Source of the DNA: CAYUWG01 sp964448285
Lineage (GTDB): Bacteria; Bacteroidota; Ignavibacteria; SZUA-365
Length of the DNA stretch: 55,659 nucleotides
Direction: 5' to 3'
Assembly: GCA_964448285.1 (NCBI GenBank)
Contig: CAYUWG010000020.1
Location: forward strand, 1 to 55,659
Position numbers and translations under genes: made by a program. A model generated the notes under the pieces. The model was not told where the DNA came from and did not search any database. It worked only from the letters and a program-made list of their open reading frames with translations. This document shows, one piece after another, positions 16,184-25,695 of the stretch. Positions within the stretch are counted from its first letter, which is position 1. Each line of letters starts with the position of its first letter.

Positions 16184-17143
16184 ATGTTTCCCCAACTCGA
16201 TTTTTCACAGATAAAGACTCAGTCCGTTACTCAGCGACAGAATAAAGTAACGCTCGCTTCGTGCGCCACGCCCTTTCCCTCGACGGAAGGAAGCTTCGTG
16301 GAATTTCTCGACTCGCTGCCGGATATCCTGAAGGCTGCGGAATTGAAAACCGTCGTCGCTCGCACGATCGCTTCCCGTCGCGAAGGCTTACCGTTCATCA
16401 TGATGATGGGTGCTCACGTGATCAAGACGGGATTGGCACCGGTGGTTATCGATCTCATGGAGCGTGGGATCGTGACCACTGTAGCGATGAACAGCGCGGC
16501 GGCAATTCACGACGTGGAGTCGGCGCTGTTCGGCGTGACAAGCGAAGACGTTGCAGCCAACCTTCAGGACGGTTCGTTCGGCATGTGGAATGAAACAGGC
16601 GAGTTCATCAATGGTTTCCTTACGCGCGCTTTTCAACGGGAGCGATATGGTTATGGCGAAGCGCTCGGCATCGCATTGAAAGATGCGGACGTACCCAATC
16701 TCCGGTATTCCATTCTTGCCGCGGCGGTGCGGCTGGAAATTCCCGTTACCGTCCATGCCGCAATTGGAACAGACATCGTTCACCAACAGCCGACGATGGA
16801 CGGAGCTGCGACTGGAGAACTGACGTTCCGTGATTTCAAGGTGCTCGCGAATTGCGTCAAGGATTTGCAGGGCGGAGGAAGCGTCTTCAACGTCGGTTCG
16901 GCGGTGATTCTGCCGGAAGTGTTTCTCAAAGCGCTGACCGTCGTGCGCAATCTCGGATACGCCGCGAAGGGATTCCTCACGGCAAACTTCGACATGATCC
17001 AACATTACCGTCCGAACATGAACGTCGTGCAACGCCCGACGCAGGGGACAGCAGACGGCTATTCCTTCACGGGGCATCACGAGATCATGATTCCGTTGCT
17101 TGCTGCAATGCTCACGCTCGCATGGAGTAAACAGCATGAGTGA
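16184..17143 (+). CDS. Deoxyhypusine-synthase-like protein of unknown function
   Basis: The product has 319 residues. A Rossmann-like pattern is clear: MMGAHVIKTGLAPVVIDLMERG, then VAMNSAAAIHDVESALFGVTSEDV and DGSFGMWNETGEF. I recall this pattern from a bacterial family annotated as deoxyhypusine-synthase-like NAD-binding proteins. The Lys-containing catalytic loop of true deoxyhypusine synthase is not recognisable, and bacteria lack eIF5A, so the substrate must differ. The second half has GGGSVFNVGSAVILPEVFLKA. I chose the ATG at 16184; the frame opens earlier at a TTG (16154). Its stop overlaps the next start by 8 bases, so it is coupled to the CPBP protease gene. Confidence 0.6.
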   Translation: MFPQLDFSQIKTQSVTQRQNKVTLASCATPFPSTEGSFVEFLDSLPDILKAAELKTVVARTIASRREGLPFIMMMGAHVIKTGLAPVVIDLMERGIVTTVAMNSAAAIHDVESALFGVTSEDVAANLQDGSFGMWNETGEFINGFLTRAFQRERYGYGEALGIALKDADVPNLRYSILAAAVRLEIPVTVHAAIGTDIVHQQPTMDGAATGELTFRDFKVLANCVKDLQGGGSVFNVGSAVILPEVFLKALTVVRNLGYAAKGFLTANFDMIQHYRPNMNVVQRPTQGTADGYSFTGHHEIMIPLLAAMLTLAWSKQHE

Positions 17144-18065
17144 GTTTGAATCCGGAAGTTCGGTGCAGGAAACCGTTGTCACAGTCATAAAACCGCGCTT
17201 CAACCTCCAGCCGTTGGTCTTTGCCTTCGTCCTTTTAGTTACCGTGTTTTTCACGTACCAGATCATCGGCGGGGTGATAACCTACTTGCTCTTCGGCGTG
17301 TCCGCGACTGAAGACAACATCACCGGGATGCGCGTTGCCACGATCGCAGCACAGTTTCTTTTCCTGCTCGGTCCGAGCTTGTTAGCGATTCGCTTTTTGA
17401 ATGCCGATTGGAAATTCGTACTGCGTCTCAATCCGGTACGATTGAAAGAAGCCGGAATCGTGTTCGCGACGGTCATCGCTCTTCAGGTTCTCTTGCAGGC
17501 ATATTTGCGGTTACAGGAAACGGCCCTTCGCGCGCTTCTTCCCGACAGCCTCATTACTCTGATGGAAAAACTTGAAGATCTGATCGAAGGAATCTATCTC
17601 AGTCTTCTTGGGATGAACACACCGTATGAACTTGTGTTCGTCTTGCTTGTCGCTGCGGTGACTCCTGCGATTTGCGAAGAGCTTCTCTTTCGCGGTGTTG
17701 TTCAACATGCATTCGAGCGTGGCGTGCGCATACGCTATGCCGTGTTGCTCAACGGACTCATCTTCGGACTCTTCCATCTCAATCCGCTTTCTCTCGTGCC
17801 GCTCGTCGTGATCGGTGTGTATCTCAGTTTCATCGTGTGGAGATCGAATACCATCTACCTTGGAATCATCGCGCACTTCATCAACAACGGGATGGCGGTG
17901 CTGTCGCTCTACTTTGTCGGGAGCGAGAATGCCGACGTTGCGGACGTGACCGCCGGCATGGGGACGCCGGAGACGATCATGGTGAGCGTAGTAGCGGCTT
18001 CGTTCGTCGGCGTATTCATCGCGCTTTTCTGGCGGATGACCAAGCGCGAAGCCCGGCATTCCTGA
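17136..18065 (+). CDS. CPBP family intramembrane glutamic protease
   Basis: The product has 309 residues and about eight membrane helices. The Abi/CPBP motifs are complete: EELLFR at residues 181-186, FGLFH with His214, and HFINN with His247 and Asn251. These residues form the intramembrane active site in Rce1-like proteases. The start ATG (17136) has GGAG upstream and overlaps the end of the previous gene. Bacterial CPBP proteases have varied roles (peptide maturation, self-immunity); none is indicated here. The 115 bases after it lead to the zinc-ribbon gene. Confidence 0.9.
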   Translation: MSEFESGSSVQETVVTVIKPRFNLQPLVFAFVLLVTVFFTYQIIGGVITYLLFGVSATEDNITGMRVATIAAQFLFLLGPSLLAIRFLNADWKFVLRLNPVRLKEAGIVFATVIALQVLLQAYLRLQETALRALLPDSLITLMEKLEDLIEGIYLSLLGMNTPYELVFVLLVAAVTPAICEELLFRGVVQHAFERGVRIRYAVLLNGLIFGLFHLNPLSLVPLVVIGVYLSFIVWRSNTIYLGIIAHFINNGMAVLSLYFVGSENADVADVTAGMGTPETIMVSVVAASFVGVFIALFWRMTKREARHS

Positions 18066-18138
18066 TTCATCCACGGTGTGCGATCCATTCATTTTTCGGT
18101 GACCTTGATTCCCACGTTCGTGTGGTTCATCTTGCGAC

Positions 18139-18156
18139 GGAGGGAATATTCCCTCC
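18139..18156. promoter_or_regulatory. Perfect 18-bp palindrome (GGAGGGAATATTCCCTCC)
   Basis: Every base pairs with its mirror partner. It ends 24 bases before the zinc-ribbon gene start and just upstream of that gene's AGGAGG ribosome site. No T-run follows, so it is a poor intrinsic terminator for the CPBP gene. It may be an operator for a dimeric regulator or an RNA hairpin in the leader. Confidence 0.55.
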
Positions 18157-18180
18157 AAAATTTCGCACAGGAGGAATGCC

Positions 18181-18765
18181 ATGCCATACTGCCCAAACTG
18201 TTACACGGAATACGAAAGCGGGGTGCTTGAATGTACCGACTGCAAACTTCCCCTGATGGAAGGGACTCCGGAGTTCTGTCCGTACTGTGAGCAACCGATT
18301 GATGAGGACGATACGTTCTGCGACAATTGCGGTCGGCTCCTTCCTCTCCCTCTCGAAGCGAATTATCCCGAATGCGAAACACACGTCGAACGCGCCGCGA
18401 TCGGCGGATGCATCATCTGCGGGCGTCCCGTCTGTGATGAATGCGCGCACGAAGTCGAAGGCCGCATTTTTTGCGAGGACGACAGCCACCGCCGCGTGTA
18501 CGAAGGCTTCGTTCACGTCTATACGACTTCGACGGACTACGAAGCCGAGATGATCAGGGCCAACCTTCAGGGCGCCGACATCGATGCGTTCATCTTCAAC
18601 CAGCACGATCATATCTACTTCGTCAACATGGGAACGCTGGCTCAGGTGAAGATCATGGTCCCGAAGCATCAGGTGGAAAAGGCGGAAGAGATCATTGCCT
18701 CGTTGATGGCGGGAGATGGTTTGGAAGCGAACGAGGATGAGCAGCAAACCGGGGCGGATGCGTGA
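18181..18765 (+). CDS. Double zinc-ribbon / B-box-like protein with DUF2007-type C-terminus
   Basis: The product has 194 residues. There are two CxxC pairs typical of zinc ribbons (Cys4/7 with Cys18/21; Cys33/36 with Cys47/50), then a cross-brace zinc module (Cys64, His67, Cys76/79, Cys84/87, Cys97, His102). The last 80 residues contain VYTTSTDYEAEMIRANLQGADIDAFI and VKIMVPKHQVEKAEEII, the pattern of DUF2007 putative signal-transducing domains. It is cytoplasmic, since no signal or membrane segment is seen. The ribosome site AGGAGG is strong. Its stop overlaps the cdsA GTG (GTGA). Partner and function are unknown. Confidence 0.8.
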   Translation: MPYCPNCYTEYESGVLECTDCKLPLMEGTPEFCPYCEQPIDEDDTFCDNCGRLLPLPLEANYPECETHVERAAIGGCIICGRPVCDECAHEVEGRIFCEDDSHRRVYEGFVHVYTTSTDYEAEMIRANLQGADIDAFIFNQHDHIYFVNMGTLAQVKIMVPKHQVEKAEEIIASLMAGDGLEANEDEQQTGADA

Positions 18766-19694
18766 GTAATACCGCGACTCGCGTTCTCGTCGCCGTCATT
18801 GCAATTCCTGTTATCCTTTTGCTCGCGTATCTCGGCGGGTGGTTTTGGTTTGCATTCATGCTGAGCGTGCTTGTCGTTTCGCTCATGGAATTTCGCGCGC
18901 TCGTGCTGGCGAAAGGCATGGAGCCGCAACCTGCACTCATGATCGCCGGCGCGGGAGGATTGCTTGTCGTCTTCATCAACGAACGATTGCGTTCCGATCT
19001 CGGACTCCTTTTCGACGGAAGCATTGCGACTGCACTCCAGTGGCAGGCGTTCATTTGGATACTCCTTCTCTTGCTCGTTGTCGCTATGCTGGTGGAACTG
19101 TTTCGCAATCGCGGTTCCGCGGTCTTCAACTTGTCGGCGCTGTTTTTCGGTGTGCTTTACATCGGACTTGGCGCCGGTACCGCGGTAGGCATTAGGGAGA
19201 TTTTTTCGATTGGAGAGTTTCCGGTCGGTGAGTGGTTTGGGACCGTCGAACTATCGATGGAGCAAGCTTCGCAGCTCCATCAATGGGGAGGATTCACGAC
19301 GATGGCGCTCCTGGCGACGATCTGGATTTGCGATACAGCGGCATACTTCGGCGGCCGCGCGATGGGGAAGAAAAAGCTTTTCGTGCGCGTCAGTCCGAAC
19401 AAGACATGGGCCGGTGCGCTGTGGGGTTTGGCAGGCGCTGTCGCAGCGATGGTCGCTGCCAAGTATCTTTTTCTCGACTATCTCGCGCTCAGTCATGCCG
19501 TCGTCATCGGTGTGTTCGTTGGAACGATCGGTCAACTCGGCGACCTTGCCGAATCGCTGCTCAAGCGCGATGCCGCAGTGAAAGATTCCTCCACGTTGCT
19601 ACCCGGTCATGGCGGCGTATTGGATCGTTTCGATAGTCTCCTGTTCGTCTCCCCTGTGGTTTTTTTATATCTTGATTTCGTCGTCTTCGCATAA
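18762..19694 (+). CDS. cdsA: Phosphatidate cytidylyltransferase
   Basis: The product has 310 residues with about eight membrane helices. The CDP-diglyceride synthetase signature is complete at residues 265-291: SLLKRD, then KDSS and LLPGHGGVLDRFD. A second landmark is SPNKTWAG. It makes CDP-diacylglycerol from phosphatidate and CTP, the branch point of phospholipid synthesis, in the inner membrane. A GTG start overlaps the preceding stop. The next gene, pyrG, makes the CTP this enzyme uses, so the pairing is functionally sensible. Confidence 0.95.
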   Translation: MSNTATRVLVAVIAIPVILLLAYLGGWFWFAFMLSVLVVSLMEFRALVLAKGMEPQPALMIAGAGGLLVVFINERLRSDLGLLFDGSIATALQWQAFIWILLLLLVVAMLVELFRNRGSAVFNLSALFFGVLYIGLGAGTAVGIREIFSIGEFPVGEWFGTVELSMEQASQLHQWGGFTTMALLATIWICDTAAYFGGRAMGKKKLFVRVSPNKTWAGALWGLAGAVAAMVAAKYLFLDYLALSHAVVIGVFVGTIGQLGDLAESLLKRDAAVKDSSTLLPGHGGVLDRFDSLLFVSPVVFLYLDFVVFA

Positions 19695-19747
19695 GAAGAC
19701 ATACGAATAGCGACCATCCATTGTATCGAGAGAATCAGGAGTAACAC

Positions 19748-21397
19748 GTGACGTCGAACCGTCAGACGAAGTACATTTTCATAACGGGTGGAGTCGTCTC
19801 ATCGTTAGGAAAAGGGATCGCCGCGGCATCATTGGGCATGCTCTTACAAGCACGCGGTCTCAAGGTGACGATTCAGAAATTCGACCCGTACATCAACATC
19901 GACCCCGGAACGATGAGCCCGTATCAACACGGCGAAGTCTATGTCACCGACGATGGCGCGGAAACCGACCTCGACCTCGGGCACTACGAGCGCTTTCTCG
20001 CTGAGAGCATGACGAAGCAAAACAACACGACGACGGGGCAGGTGTACAATCATGTCATCCAAAAAGAACGACACGGCGACTATCTCGGCGCAACGGTGCA
20101 GGTGATCCCGCACATCACCGATGAAATCAAACGGCGTTTTGTGCGCCTCTCGAAGAGCGATCATTACGACGTTGTCATCACGGAAATCGGAGGAACCGTC
20201 GGCGACATCGAAAGCCTTCCGTTCCTCGAAGCCATGCGTCAATTCACGCTTTCGGTCGGGCGGAAAAACGCGATCATCATCCATCTCACGCTCGTTCCGT
20301 TCATCCAGTCCGCCGGTGAATTGAAAACGAAACCGACGCAACACTCGGTGAAGATGCTGCTCGAAGTCGGAATTCAACCGGACATTCTACTCTGCCGCTC
20401 CGACCGGCCTCTCGCACAGAGCATCCGTGAAAAGATCGGTCTCTTTTGCAACCTCTCCCCAGACAACGTCATCGGTGCGCGCGACGTCTCGACGATTTAC
20501 GAAGTGCCGGTCGAGTTTCACGAAGAGCGCTTCGATGAGCGGGTCATCAAGCTCCTTCGCATTCGCACGAAAGAACCCGATCTCGAGCGATGGCTGAAAT
20601 TCCTCAAGCGCGTGAAGGAGCCGAAGTACGAAGTGGAGATCGCGCTTGTCGGTAAGTATGCCGAATACCACGACGCGTATAAGAGCATCATGGAAGCGTT
20701 CATCCACGCGGGAGCCGAGAACAACGCGCGCGTCAAGCTCAACTGGGTGCACTCGGAGGACATCGAAAAGCACGGGGCCGCAAGGTACATGCGTAATACC
20801 GCAGGACTATTGGTTGCGCCCGGTTTCGGTGAAAGAGGCGTCGAAGGAAAGATCAAGGCCGTGCAGTACGTGCGTGAAAACAAGATTCCGTTCTTCGGAA
20901 TCTGCTTAGGGATGCAATGCGCAGTGATCGAGTTTGCGCGTAACATCTGCGGCATCAAGGACGCGAACAGCACGGAGTTTTCGCAATCGGCGAACAACGT
21001 GATCGATCTCATGCTCGAACAGAAAAGCATCCAGACGAAAGGCGGCACGATGCGCTTAGGCGCCTACCCGTGCACGCTGAAACGCGGAACGAAATCCGCG
21101 GACGCGTATGGGAAGCGTCAGATTTCCGAACGCCATCGACATCGCTACGAGGTGAACAACGCTTACCGGGAGATATTGGAGCGACACGGTTTGGTCTTCA
21201 GCGGAACTTCGCCGGATGAATCGCTCATGGAGATGATCGAGATTCCGGAACATCCATGGTTTGTCGGATGCCAGTTCCATCCCGAATTGCAATCCCGCGC
21301 CATCGAACCGCATCCGCTGTTCAAGAACTTCGTCCGTGCCGCATTGCAGTACACCGAAAGTAAGCAGCAACTCAAAGAAGAATCCACGACAACCTGA
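19748..21397 (+). CDS. pyrG: CTP synthase
   Basis: The product has 549 residues, the standard length. The N-terminal synthetase domain begins with FITGGVVSSLGKGI. The C-terminal class I glutamine amidotransferase has its nucleophile in FGICLGMQ (Cys386) and a late HPEL motif. It converts UTP to CTP with glutamine and ATP. It starts with a GTG after AGGAG at good spacing, 53 bases past cdsA. It is the most strongly conserved gene in this part of the window. Confidence 0.97.
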   Translation: MTSNRQTKYIFITGGVVSSLGKGIAAASLGMLLQARGLKVTIQKFDPYINIDPGTMSPYQHGEVYVTDDGAETDLDLGHYERFLAESMTKQNNTTTGQVYNHVIQKERHGDYLGATVQVIPHITDEIKRRFVRLSKSDHYDVVITEIGGTVGDIESLPFLEAMRQFTLSVGRKNAIIIHLTLVPFIQSAGELKTKPTQHSVKMLLEVGIQPDILLCRSDRPLAQSIREKIGLFCNLSPDNVIGARDVSTIYEVPVEFHEERFDERVIKLLRIRTKEPDLERWLKFLKRVKEPKYEVEIALVGKYAEYHDAYKSIMEAFIHAGAENNARVKLNWVHSEDIEKHGAARYMRNTAGLLVAPGFGERGVEGKIKAVQYVRENKIPFFGICLGMQCAVIEFARNICGIKDANSTEFSQSANNVIDLMLEQKSIQTKGGTMRLGAYPCTLKRGTKSADAYGKRQISERHRHRYEVNNAYREILERHGLVFSGTSPDESLMEMIEIPEHPWFVGCQFHPELQSRAIEPHPLFKNFVRAALQYTESKQQLKEESTTT

Positions 21398-21420
21398 CAA
21401 TCCATCGCATAGGAGTATTC

Positions 21421-22398
21421 ATGAAAGCATTTCGGTTTTTCTGCTACTGTCTCGTAGTCTTTCCCCTTGTCTCGATAGCGCAAACGAGAGATACGCTTCG
21501 CTACGACGGCATGCGCTCCGTGAGTGACGGACAGCTCGTTGCCGTGACAAAATTCCCCGGAGAGATGGACGTCATCTTCAACACGCGCTTCAGTCCGACG
21601 GAACGTTGCGTCGTCGAAGGCGTGATTCTCGGATTCAGCGTCGTAAAATTTCAGCCGACGGGGAATGATTCGCTCGCAGTGTGGGTGTTCGAAGCTTCTG
21701 CAGTTCCGCCGCTGCTTGTCAGCGTGGTGAAAACCTACAAGGTCAATCTTGGCGACAGTGGATTTCCCGCCGGCAATGTCAATTCCATCGACCCGCTTTC
21801 ATCCGGAGCGAGGGATGAAATGTATCTCCAATTCAATCCGCCCGTCGTCATTGCGCCGCGCCGTGATTTCATTATCGGGATGAAACTGCTGAGCAAGCAA
21901 TCATTGAAAGTCGGTGAAGGAACGTGGAGCGGATTGACCGTTGCAACGAATGCTCAGATGTTCGATTACGAACGGTTTCGCCGTTACCAAATCAGTGAGT
22001 CGCTCCAATCGTCGAGCAATCTTCCCGTGAGCCTGGCGAACCGCTACTCACTCTTCATGCGCGCGGTGGTTACACACGACGCGACATTGAGTGACACAAC
22101 GTTGGTCGGTGTTTCAAAAGGGGAAATACCTGAGCAGGTATCGATCCATCAACCTTACCCCAATCCGATCACATCCGAGGCAACGATTACGTTCTCATTG
22201 CCGACGCCGCAAAGGATTCGGTTGACTCTGTTGAATACGCTCGGAACGATAGTCGGCATGTTGAGCGAGGATGAGTATAACGCAGGAACACACGCATTCA
22301 GTTTTACTCCGGCGAGTGACTTACCCCGTGGTTTGTACTTCCTCCAGATCGAGAACACGACGAGTCGTTGGCTCCGTCCTCTGTTGCTCATCCGGTAA
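21421..22398 (+). CDS. Secreted protein with T9SS type A sorting domain
   Basis: The product has 325 residues. A signal peptide (1-20, ending SIAQ) is followed by a cargo domain of about 220 residues with beta character that I do not recognise. The C-terminal domain is a clear type A sorting signal: YPNPITSEATITFSLPTP, RLTLLNTLGTIV, NAGTHAFSF, LPRGLYFLQIE. The ATG follows AGGAG. It sits between pyrG and a PaaK-like ligase, with 23 bases from pyrG. The cargo role is unknown. Confidence 0.85.
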   Translation: MKAFRFFCYCLVVFPLVSIAQTRDTLRYDGMRSVSDGQLVAVTKFPGEMDVIFNTRFSPTERCVVEGVILGFSVVKFQPTGNDSLAVWVFEASAVPPLLVSVVKTYKVNLGDSGFPAGNVNSIDPLSSGARDEMYLQFNPPVVIAPRRDFIIGMKLLSKQSLKVGEGTWSGLTVATNAQMFDYERFRRYQISESLQSSSNLPVSLANRYSLFMRAVVTHDATLSDTTLVGVSKGEIPEQVSIHQPYPNPITSEATITFSLPTPQRIRLTLLNTLGTIVGMLSEDEYNAGTHAFSFTPASDLPRGLYFLQIENTTSRWLRPLLLIR

Positions 22399-22400
22399 CC

Positions 22401-23819
22401 ATGCGATGGTTCAACAACATCGATCTCTATACTTGGTATTCTCGATTACCGAATGTCGTCCGGTCAATCCTTGATGTCGTCTATAGCGTAGTCCCGTCGC
22501 GCTTCCTTCGGTCTAAACGAACGCGCATCGTTCTTACAGGGTTGTTGCAAAGCCAATATGTCGTTCCGGAAAGCCTCCGGAGTTTGCAGTTCGAGCGTCT
22601 GAAAGAATTACTCTGTACGGCGAAGAACGATGTGCCGTATTATCGCGAACTGTTCGAACGCATCGGTTTTCAGCCTGAGGGTATGAAAGAACTCGAAGAG
22701 ATTCGAGCGATACCCATCCTCACATTGCACGACGTAAAGAAACATGCGAATCGTATGGCATCCGAGCGAATCCCGTCATCGAATACCTATCTCATTCAGA
22801 CAAGCGGATCGACGGGGAATTTCCTGGAATTTCGGAGAGACAAGGAGTACTACGATATCGAGCATGCGTTTACTCGGAGATACTATGTGTGGTATGGTAT
22901 CCAACCGAAATGGCGACATGCAATCTTCTATCGGGCAATCATGAAGCATCCGCGCTTCAGTGAACAGCACCCGCCGTATGAACTCTTTCGCAATCGCTTG
23001 ATCCTTTCGCAATTCCACACCGACCACCGAAGCCTTGAATACTATTCGCAACTGCTGATGCGCTTCCGGGCGGATTTCATGACGATATTTCCGTCCACCC
23101 TTTTGATCTTTACCCGTTGGTGTTCGAAACACATGCGCGATATCGTGCGCCCGAAAGTCATCATCAGCTACTCGGAAAACCTCTACGACGAGCATCGGAA
23201 AGAGATGGAGGACTTCTGGGGGTGCAAAATCATGAACCGCTATGGACACAGTGAAGGCTGTGTCTCAGCGGGAAGCTGCGAACTTGGCCGACTTCACATC
23301 AGTGCGGAATATGGGTACGTCGAATTCCTTCGCTCGGACGGGAGCGCTGCACTGCCGGGCGAACGAGCACGCATCGTCGCGACGGGTTTCTTCACCTCTG
23401 CGATGCCTTTCATTCGATATGACACCGGCGACTGGGGTGTGCTCGACCCAAACCCGTGCCCGTGCGGAAGATCACTCCCCGTGTTGTCGTGGGTTGACGG
23501 ACGCGGCGACGATATTCTCGAAACGCAAGACGGTAAAAGGATCGCCGCCCTGCGCTCAATCTTTGCGAACACCCGTGGGATTCTTTTCACGCAAATCGTT
23601 CAGGAGCGAATCGGCGAAATCATCGTGCGAATCGTTCCCGACGATGAGTACCACCCATCGACGCAAGACGTCATTCTCCGGAATGTCCGTGACAGCATAG
23701 GGAATGGATTGAATGTCCGTTTTGAGATTGTCGATGACGTCGAGCGAACGCCATCGGGAAAGATTCGCCTTGTCGTTTCGCATATTAAGCACGATGAGAA
23801 TTCCGGAATACAAGATTGA
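22401..23819 (+). CDS. Phenylacetate-CoA ligase-like adenylate-forming enzyme (PaaK/CapK family)
   Basis: The product has 472 residues. The AMP-binding P-loop equivalent is QTSGSTGNFLEF. A GHSEGC motif and YDTGDWG follow, as in acyl-adenylate ligases of the PaaK/CapK family. The C-terminal domain is short. The substrate is not readable; such proteins activate aryl or fatty acids or act in surface polysaccharide synthesis. The ATG lies two bases past the stop of the T9SS gene. Its end overlaps the dnaG start by 26 bases. Confidence 0.82.
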   Translation: MRWFNNIDLYTWYSRLPNVVRSILDVVYSVVPSRFLRSKRTRIVLTGLLQSQYVVPESLRSLQFERLKELLCTAKNDVPYYRELFERIGFQPEGMKELEEIRAIPILTLHDVKKHANRMASERIPSSNTYLIQTSGSTGNFLEFRRDKEYYDIEHAFTRRYYVWYGIQPKWRHAIFYRAIMKHPRFSEQHPPYELFRNRLILSQFHTDHRSLEYYSQLLMRFRADFMTIFPSTLLIFTRWCSKHMRDIVRPKVIISYSENLYDEHRKEMEDFWGCKIMNRYGHSEGCVSAGSCELGRLHISAEYGYVEFLRSDGSAALPGERARIVATGFFTSAMPFIRYDTGDWGVLDPNPCPCGRSLPVLSWVDGRGDDILETQDGKRIAALRSIFANTRGILFTQIVQERIGEIIVRIVPDDEYHPSTQDVILRNVRDSIGNGLNVRFEIVDDVERTPSGKIRLVVSHIKHDENSGIQD

Positions 23820-25683
23820 AGAGATCCGCGCCGCTGCCGACATCGTCGATGTGATCAGCGATGTCGTTCGCCTGAAAAAAGCGGGTCGCAATTTTGTCGG
23901 GCTTTGCCCCTTCCATCAGGAGAAGACGCCTTCGTTCAACGTGAATCCTGAACGGGGTATCTTCAAATGCTTCGGTTGCGGGCGCGGCGGGAATGTGTTC
24001 ACCTTTCTCATGGAATACGAGAAGGTTTCTTTCATGGAGGCTGCACGGGATCTCTCAGAGCGTTATGGCATCACCCTCGTCCAGGAAACGCCTAAGCAAC
24101 AGGAGTCACGCGAACATCTCGATGCGCTCTACGAAGTCATGAAATTCGCCGCGAGGTTTTTCTATGAGACGCTTGGGAAGGAAGCCGGAGCCGATGGCCG
24201 CGAGTACCTCGAACAGCGAGGATGGATGGACACGACCATCCGGCGTTTCGGTATCGGCTATGCGCCTGACTCGTGGGACAGCCTGAAGAACGAAGCGACG
24301 AGGCAGGGATTCAGTGAAGAGCTGCTCGAGGAAGCTGGACTCATCGTGATCAAGGAAGGCGGACACTCGTATGACCGCTTTCGCGCGCGTCTTGTTTTTC
24401 CCATCATCAATCCGATGAAGAAGGTCGTTGCCTTCGGCGCGCGGACGCTTATCGCGGGGGAAGAACCGAAGTACCTCAATTCGCCGGAAACTCCCATCTA
24501 TAGAAAGAGCAAGACGGTCTTCGGGATTCCAATGGCCGTGCGTGCGATCCGCGCAGAGGACTCGGTGATTCTTGTCGAAGGCTATGCGGATGTGTTGAGC
24601 ATGCATCAGGCGGGATTCGAAAACGTCGTTGCGTCGAGCGGCACATCACTCACATCGGAGCAAGTGCAACTCCTCTCCCGATACACCCGGAATTTGTATT
24701 TCCTCTATGACGCGGATTCGGCCGGGGAGAAGGCTATGGTGCGCGGCCTCGAGGTGATTCTCGAACATGATTGTGACGCACGGGTAGTTTTGCTGCCGCA
24801 GAAGGAAGATCCGGATTCGTTCATTCAGAAGTTCGGTGTGAACGACATGCGAAAAAGAATTACCGCCGCACAGCCGCTCGTGGATTTCATCACGATGCAG
24901 TACAAGAACGAAGGGAAGCTCGATCACCCGGAAGGTCAGGTGGAAGCCGTCCGGCATATCATCTCATTGATTGCACGCATGGACGATCCGTTGAAGCGCG
25001 ACATGTACGTTCGTCATATCGCGACGAAATACCATCTCTCTGAAAAACTTCTGTACGATGAGATGAAGCGATTCCGGCAACACACGAAACGTCAGGACGT
25101 GCGACGCATGGACGATGAACAGCAACGTGCGACGACAGCGGTGACGAGCATCCAAGCAGAACTTCCGAAGTTAGAGAGCACATTCCTCGCGCTGTTACTG
25201 ACGGCGTCGCCGGATGTACAACGTGAGGCACTACAGCAAATCCGGCTCGAATACGTCCGCGAAACGCGTATGCAGTATCTTCTCCATCTCATCCTCGATC
25301 AGTACGAGCACGTCGGTGAAGTCCGCGTTCCGCTTCTCGAAGCACAGCTTGCCGAGGATGTCACAATGCACGGTGTGCTCGCAGAGCTTCTCATGAGACG
25401 CGAACGTATCAGCGAACGATGGAACGAAATCCAGACCGTCAACGAGATCGATGAGCGGCGCGTGGTGTTCGATGCATACCGTAAGCTCGTTCTGCAGCAG
25501 GTGGAATTACAGAAGCAACGCCTTCACGACCAGCTTCGCGAAGTCGCCGACACCGATGCCTCCACCGATGTCGCAATGCGATTGAATGAGGCATTGCATT
25601 GCTTGAAAGCCGTACAGCGCGCAGAGTCATTCCACATGCTCGCTGATCTTGAACATAAGCACCATGCATTTTTTCCCCTGTGA
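23794..25683 (+). CDS. dnaG: DNA primase
   Basis: The product has 629 residues. The N-terminal CHC2 zinc finger has Cys38, His41, Cys59 and Cys62 (CPFH, CFGC). The TOPRIM domain has VILVEGYADVLSMHQAG and the acidic LYDADSAGEKA motif. A C-terminal helical region would bind the replicative helicase. It makes RNA primers at the replication fork. The ATG at 23794 matches the family start (MRIPEYKIEEIRAAADIVDVI); the open frame extends 81 bases further upstream into the ligase gene but without similarity. Confidence 0.96.
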   Translation: MRIPEYKIEEIRAAADIVDVISDVVRLKKAGRNFVGLCPFHQEKTPSFNVNPERGIFKCFGCGRGGNVFTFLMEYEKVSFMEAARDLSERYGITLVQETPKQQESREHLDALYEVMKFAARFFYETLGKEAGADGREYLEQRGWMDTTIRRFGIGYAPDSWDSLKNEATRQGFSEELLEEAGLIVIKEGGHSYDRFRARLVFPIINPMKKVVAFGARTLIAGEEPKYLNSPETPIYRKSKTVFGIPMAVRAIRAEDSVILVEGYADVLSMHQAGFENVVASSGTSLTSEQVQLLSRYTRNLYFLYDADSAGEKAMVRGLEVILEHDCDARVVLLPQKEDPDSFIQKFGVNDMRKRITAAQPLVDFITMQYKNEGKLDHPEGQVEAVRHIISLIARMDDPLKRDMYVRHIATKYHLSEKLLYDEMKRFRQHTKRQDVRRMDDEQQRATTAVTSIQAELPKLESTFLALLLTASPDVQREALQQIRLEYVRETRMQYLLHLILDQYEHVGEVRVPLLEAQLAEDVTMHGVLAELLMRRERISERWNEIQTVNEIDERRVVFDAYRKLVLQQVELQKQRLHDQLREVADTDASTDVAMRLNEALHCLKAVQRAESFHMLADLEHKHHAFFPL

Positions 25684-25695
25684 GGATGAACTTCG

